From: JAWLCG01 sp041687295
GTDB lineage: Bacteria; Planctomycetota; Phycisphaerae; SM23-33; FEN-1343
Direction: 5' to 3'
Assembly (NCBI GenBank): GCA_041687295.1
Contig: JAWLCG010000306.1
Coordinates: forward strand, 1-6,284
DNA length: 6,284 nt
The translations under genes were made by a program, and so were the position numbers. Positions 5,722 through 6,284 of the stretch are shown here, piece after piece (position 1 is the first letter of the stretch; each line of letters begins with the position of its first letter). Under the pieces are notes generated by a model. The model had not been told where the DNA came from. It saw nothing but the letters and a program-made list of their open reading frames with translations, and made no database searches.

Positions 5722-5740
5722 ATACTGCGCTCGCGCCCTG

Positions 5741-5873
5741 CGCCTCCATTGGCCGGTACGACTGGCGATTCGGCGCCCCCTGGACTTGTGTGGATATCAC
5801 AGGATGGCCTTCCGCGGGCGTCCCTCGGCGGGCCGTGCCCGGCGCACCCGCAGGTTCGACGCGAAAAGCGGTC
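5741..5873. other. Intergenic stretch before the last gene, little recognisable
   Basis: This completes the 467-base gap between the PEP-CTERM gene and the last gene. Beyond the repeat I see only a degenerate inverted match to the GGCGGGC motif (GGCGGGCCGTGCCC at about 5829-5842). I find no credible gene in it. Confidence 0.4.
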
Positions 5874-5879
5874 TATAAT
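5874..5879 (+). promoter_or_regulatory. Perfect TATAAT -10 box for the small membrane protein gene
   Basis: TATAAT is exact in an otherwise GC-rich stretch. No good -35 box lies at the usual 16-18 base distance (CAGGTT at 17 is poor; TTCGAC at 5855-5860 is too close), so an activator may be needed. The predicted start near 5886 falls after the ATG at 5882 and before the ATG at 5906. Confidence 0.55.
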
Positions 5880-5892
5880 GCATGAGGGGGAC

Positions 5893-5898
5893 AGGAGG
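5893..5898 (+). promoter_or_regulatory. Ribosome binding site that decides the start at 5906
   Basis: AGGAGG lies 7 bases before the ATG at 5906. It is inside the longer reading frame that begins at 5882, which has no such site. This argues for the shorter protein. Confidence 0.75.
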
Positions 5899-5905
5899 GC
5901 CCGAC

Positions 5906-6247
5906 ATGCGACGCCATCGCCAGCAGTGGACGCCGACCCCGCCGACCTTTCTGCCGGGGCCCGAGTTGGAGGACCTGCCGGTCAACCTGGCGACCGGGGC
6001 GCTGATCTTCGGCACGGTGGCCCTGGGGGCGCAGCTGACGATGCTGGCAATCTACGGCCTGGAAGACCTGGCCTTCACGGCGATGCTGATCCTGCTGGCG
6101 ATGTTCTTTGGCTGCATCGGCGCACTGCTGGGGACGCTGTCGCTGGTCCGCCGCCGCATGGGCCGGGGGATGGCCGCCATCGGCCTGGGCCTGAGCCTGG
6201 CCGGCCTGGCCACCGGCTGCGCCACCTTCGCCGCCGCCATGCCGTAG
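5906..6247 (+). CDS. Small three-helix membrane protein, DUF4190-like
   Basis: A 113-residue inner-membrane protein of unknown function. The N-terminus is basic then proline-rich (MRRHRQQWTPTPP). Three hydrophobic segments follow at about 28-50, 56-80 and 88-110. Between the second and third is a basic turn, RRRMGRG (82-88), leading into M-A-A-I-G-L-G-L-S-L-A-G. A turn of this R-x-x-G-R-G-x-A-x-x-G-L-x-L-G kind between two helices resembles the DUF4190 family; this is recognition from memory and not certain. Positive-inside reasoning puts the N-terminus and the basic turn in the cytoplasm. The start at 5906 is preferred over the in-frame ATG at 5882 because of AGGAGG at 5893-5898 and because the -10 box at 5874-5879 would start the transcript after 5882. 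The frame ends in TAG fused to a palindrome, as in typA. It appears to be transcribed alone. Confidence 0.75.
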   Translation: MRRHRQQWTPTPPTFLPGPELEDLPVNLATGALIFGTVALGAQLTMLAIYGLEDLAFTAMLILLAMFFGCIGALLGTLSLVRRRMGRGMAAIGLGLSLAGLATGCATFAAAMP

Positions 6248-6264
6248 GGCGGGCACGGCCCGCC
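6245..6264 (+). terminator. Stop-codon hairpin (TAG-GGCGGGC motif, copy 3)
   Basis: The stop TAG (6245-6247) is followed immediately by GGCGGGC, ACG, GCCCGCC, as in typA and in the intergenic copy at 204-223. The next bases, GCGGACACGCCGG, match the flank of copy 1 closely. It may end or stabilise the transcript. There is no T run before the window ends. Confidence 0.6.
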
Positions 6265-6284
6265 GCGGACACGCCGGCGCCAAC

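Larger units (their letters stand above)
5512..5740 (-). repeat. Composite palindromic repeat, copy B (inverted relative to copy A)
   Basis: The reverse complement of this segment matches 2536-2718 block by block and starts and ends at the corresponding points (CAGGGCGCGAGCGC at one end, GCCAGGG at the other). It carries about 46 bases absent from copy A, including the CACAGATT hairpin. Small frames across it, some about 90 codons long, are by-products of the palindromes. Copies A and B face each other across 2.8 kb that holds only the PEP-CTERM gene and its signals. Confidence 0.9.

Noticed and set aside
5606..5885. Two overlapping frames of about 90 codons in copy B
   Set aside because: They are formed by the palindromic repeat itself, read with similar products from copy A (for example RRLHRRTP-type strings), and have no ribosome binding site.

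Overview
The window is strongly GC-rich, with third codon positions mostly G or C. It looks like a planctomycete chromosome, probably of the Phycisphaerae type. This rests on a secreted protein that ends in a type I dockerin-like EF-hand pair followed by a PEP-CTERM tail (VPEP, short hydrophobic stretch, RRRR), and on intergenic DNA packed with GC-rich palindromes. The assignment is an inference; there is no rRNA or other direct taxonomic marker here.

Layout. Bases 1-90 are the last codons of a transposase, probably IS630 family, in less GC-rich DNA than the rest. Bases 91-390 hold no gene but contain a dense run of perfect hairpins. Bases 391-2244 (minus strand) encode the translational GTPase TypA/BipA, with a strong sigma70-type promoter at 2437-2465 and an unusually long leader. 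Bases 2245-2972 are the divergent intergenic region: typA leader and promoter, a composite palindromic repeat (copy A, 2536-2718), further small hairpins, and a plus-strand promoter (2804-2831). Bases 2973-5438 (plus) encode an 821-residue secreted, repeat-built, probably beta-helical PEP-CTERM protein with a hairpin terminator after it (5463-5502). Bases 5512-5740 hold copy B of the composite repeat in inverted orientation. Bases 5906-6247 (plus) encode a small three-helix membrane protein resembling DUF4190, with a perfect TATAAT box and a good Shine-Dalgarno site.

The genes do not form a pathway. typA is housekeeping, the PEP-CTERM gene is a stand-alone surface-protein unit with its own promoter and terminator, and the small membrane protein is also transcribed alone. 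The most unusual content is non-coding. A pair of long inverted composite repeats brackets the PEP-CTERM gene. A second palindrome family, TAG followed by GGCGGGC-N3-GCCCGCC, occurs three times and supplies the stop codon of two unrelated genes. I see no defence system, CRISPR array, tRNA or rRNA. The novelty candidates are the repeat architecture and the regular loop-bearing repeat protein.
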